From Pelagibius sp050330205 (GTDB lineage: Bacteria > Pseudomonadota > Alphaproteobacteria > Kiloniellales > Kiloniellaceae): a stretch of 64,000 nucleotides of DNA. Positions 62,840 to 64,000 of the stretch are shown here, piece by piece; position 1 is the first letter of the stretch, and every line of letters starts with the position of its first letter. A program made the translations under genes and the position numbers. The notes beneath the pieces are model-generated. The model searched no databases, had not been told where the DNA came from, and saw nothing but the letters and a program-made list of their open reading frames with translations. The stretch lies in the NCBI GenBank assembly GCA_050330205.1, contig JBHJOA010000010.1, forward strand, positions 99,416 through 163,415, read 5' to 3'.

Positions 62840-64000
62840 TCAGCCGGCCCCACGGCGCAACAGGAACTCGCGACCGACCTTCACCCGCGGCACGCCGTCG
62901 TACTCCACCACGTCGGCGGTGGCGTAGGTTTCGGTCCACTTGACCGGCAGGTAGGATCCGGTGCCGACGACGTCGACCGGCGCCTCGGCATCGGCCATCA
63001 GGCGGCACTTGGCCGGGCCGAAGCCGGAGGAGGCGACGATCTTCACCTTGTGGAAGCCCTCGCGGTCGAGGCATTCGCGCAGGCGCCAGAGCGCGGCGGC
63101 GGAGACGCCGGGGCCGACCAGGTAGCGCAGTTCGTCGTCGGTGCGATAGCCGCGCAGGGCGCGTGGCACGTTGCGTTCCAGCACCGCGTAGGACTGCGGC
63201 GGGTCGAGCCCCTCGATGAAGCGGCCGCCGGGGGTGTCGATGCGCACCGCCAGGCTGCCCCCGGCGGCGCGCTCGGGAAAGCGGCGGCAGACCGCGAGAG
63301 CATCGGAGACCTCCTGTGCGAAGTAGTCGACCAGGACCGTCATCGGCTCGTCGGGGAAGGTCTCGTCGAACATCTCGGCCGCGCGCAGGGTGCTGCCGGC
63401 GTAGCCGATCAGGGCGTGCGGCATGGTGCCGCGGCCGGAATCGAGGCCGAAGAAGTGGGCCGTGGCGTCGGTGGCGTTGCCGATGAAGCCGACCGCGCCC
63501 ACCTTGCGCCGCGCCCGCGCCGAGCCGACCGAGGCGGCATAGGCCATCAGCTCCGACATTTCGGTGCCGGCGCAGTGCCGCGCGTCCATCGCCAGGAAGG
63601 CGACCTTGGGCAGGTCGGCGCACATGGTGAAGGCGTTGTAGGCGGCCACGCAGGCGGCGCCCAGCTTCTGCAGCAGCAGGGTTTCCAGCTCGCAGAGCTG
63701 CGACAGCGGGCCGGAGACGTAGAACATCGGCTCGCCGGCGCCGACCCACTTGCCCTCGGGGTAGCGCAGCTCGACCTCGAATTCGACGCCGCGGCGCCGG
63801 CCGATGTCGGCCAGCCAGTCGAGCGCCAGGCGCGGCGCCGAGACCACCGGGCGGCGCATGAACACGGCATAGGTCGCCCGGCTGTCGCCGAAGCGCTCGA
63901 CCACCTTGCGGGTGCGCTTGAAATAGACGTCGGTCCAGGCGGCGATGTCGGCCTCGGCGGTCGGCCAGCCGACTCCGCAGGCTGTCGCCTCCGCCGCTTC
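62840..64000 (-). CDS. pncB: Nicotinate phosphoribosyltransferase (partial, 5' end outside window)
   Basis: At least 387 codons, running off the right edge. It converts nicotinate and PRPP to nicotinate mononucleotide, the entry step of NAD salvage. Visible motifs are TDVYFKRTRKV near the edge, ETLLLQKLGAACVAAYNAF, GTMPHALIGYAGS, RIDTPGGRFIEG and VDVVGTGSYLP at the phosphate site. The frame stays open to 64000. It is 15 bases upstream of sufE and clusters with nadE. Confidence 0.93.
   Translation of the reverse strand, partial: EAAEATACGVGWPTAEADIAAWTDVYFKRTRKVVERFGDSRATYAVFMRRPVVSAPRLALDWLADIGRRRGVEFEVELRYPEGKWVGAGEPMFYVSGPLSQLCELETLLLQKLGAACVAAYNAFTMCADLPKVAFLAMDARHCAGTEMSELMAYAASVGSARARRKVGAVGFIGNATDATAHFFGLDSGRGTMPHALIGYAGSTLRAAEMFDETFPDEPMTVLVDYFAQEVSDALAVCRRFPERAAGGSLAVRIDTPGGRFIEGLDPPQSYAVLERNVPRALRGYRTDDELRYLVGPGVSAAALWRLRECLDREGFHKVKIVASSGFGPAKCRLMADAEAPVDVVGTGSYLPVKWTETYATADVVEYDGVPRVKVGREFLLRRGAG

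Overview
The window is 64 kb of very GC-rich DNA, densely packed with genes on both strands. It looks like chromosome from an alphaproteobacterium, most plausibly a Rhodospirillales/Kiloniellales-type lineage. Pointers to this are a MipZ division-site ATPase, a cytoplasmic PhaZ polyhydroxyalkanoate depolymerase, the glmU-glmS gene order, a cyclopropane fatty acid synthase, a form II CoxL-like molybdoprotein, a small CxxC/CxxC protein of alphaproteobacterial style, and several GC-rich palindromic intergenic repeats. The taxonomic call is inference. No prophage, integrase, transposase or CRISPR array is visible, so most of the window is core or stable accessory chromosome.

Layout. 1-6.1 kb (+): a dipeptide/oligopeptide ABC transporter operon (cut at the window start) with two permeases, two ATPases and an M20 amidohydrolase, then a rhomboid protease and a small lipoprotein. 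6.1-9.8 kb (-): a second peptide-type ABC operon with binding protein and two permeases but no ATPases. 9.9-16.1 kb: a site-2 protease split from its CBS domains by one in-frame TAG, a hemolysin III homologue, a NYN nuclease-fold protein, a hemerythrin, phaZ, a phospholipid-methyltransferase-like protein and an isolated 62-aa protein. 16.6-20.7 kb: a ParA-like ATPase coupled to a membrane SPOR protein, facing mipZ. 20.8-31.5 kb: pyrE, an MFS drug transporter, a dienelactone hydrolase, a membrane LytTR regulator, a GNAT acetyltransferase, a thioesterase, cysQ, an orphan CoxL-like subunit, a glyoxalase-fold protein and a gamma-glutamylcyclotransferase-like protein. 31.6-34.9 kb: nrdB and nrdA with a candidate pair of NrdR boxes. 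35-39.6 kb: HMCES/YedK protein, a Sel1-repeat lipoprotein, a periplasmic rhodanese next to a TsuA-like thiosulfate transporter, and a 51-aa zinc-ribbon protein. A tRNA-Val(CAC) follows, then a lysine/arginine/alanine-repeat histone-like protein with a 210-bp super-repeat.

41.7-48.7 kb: glmU, glmS, a secreted FecR-domain protein with about twenty 18-bp repeats, and a CHASE2-PAS histidine kinase. 48.8-49.9 kb: three tandem paralogous secreted four-cysteine proteins. 50-62.9 kb: a GabD-type aldehyde dehydrogenase, cfa, glutathione reductase, a membrane protein, cysS, gltX, a globin-coupled chemoreceptor, nadE, a DUF559 endonuclease boxed in by inverted repeats, and sufE. A partial nicotinate phosphoribosyltransferase runs off the right edge and shares the NAD theme with nadE.

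Functionally the window combines peptide import and hydrolysis, cell-division positioning (MipZ, ParA, SPOR), redox, oxygen and sulfur handling (hemerythrin, globin-coupled receptor, Gor, rhodanese/TsuA-like, SufE), cell-envelope precursor synthesis (GlmU/GlmS) and storage polymer turnover (PhaZ). The parts most worth a second look are the DUF559 gene and its repeat family, the triad of secreted cysteine proteins, the FecR/CHASE2 kinase pair, the ParA-SPOR pair facing mipZ, the in-frame stop in the site-2 protease and the super-repeat histone-like gene.
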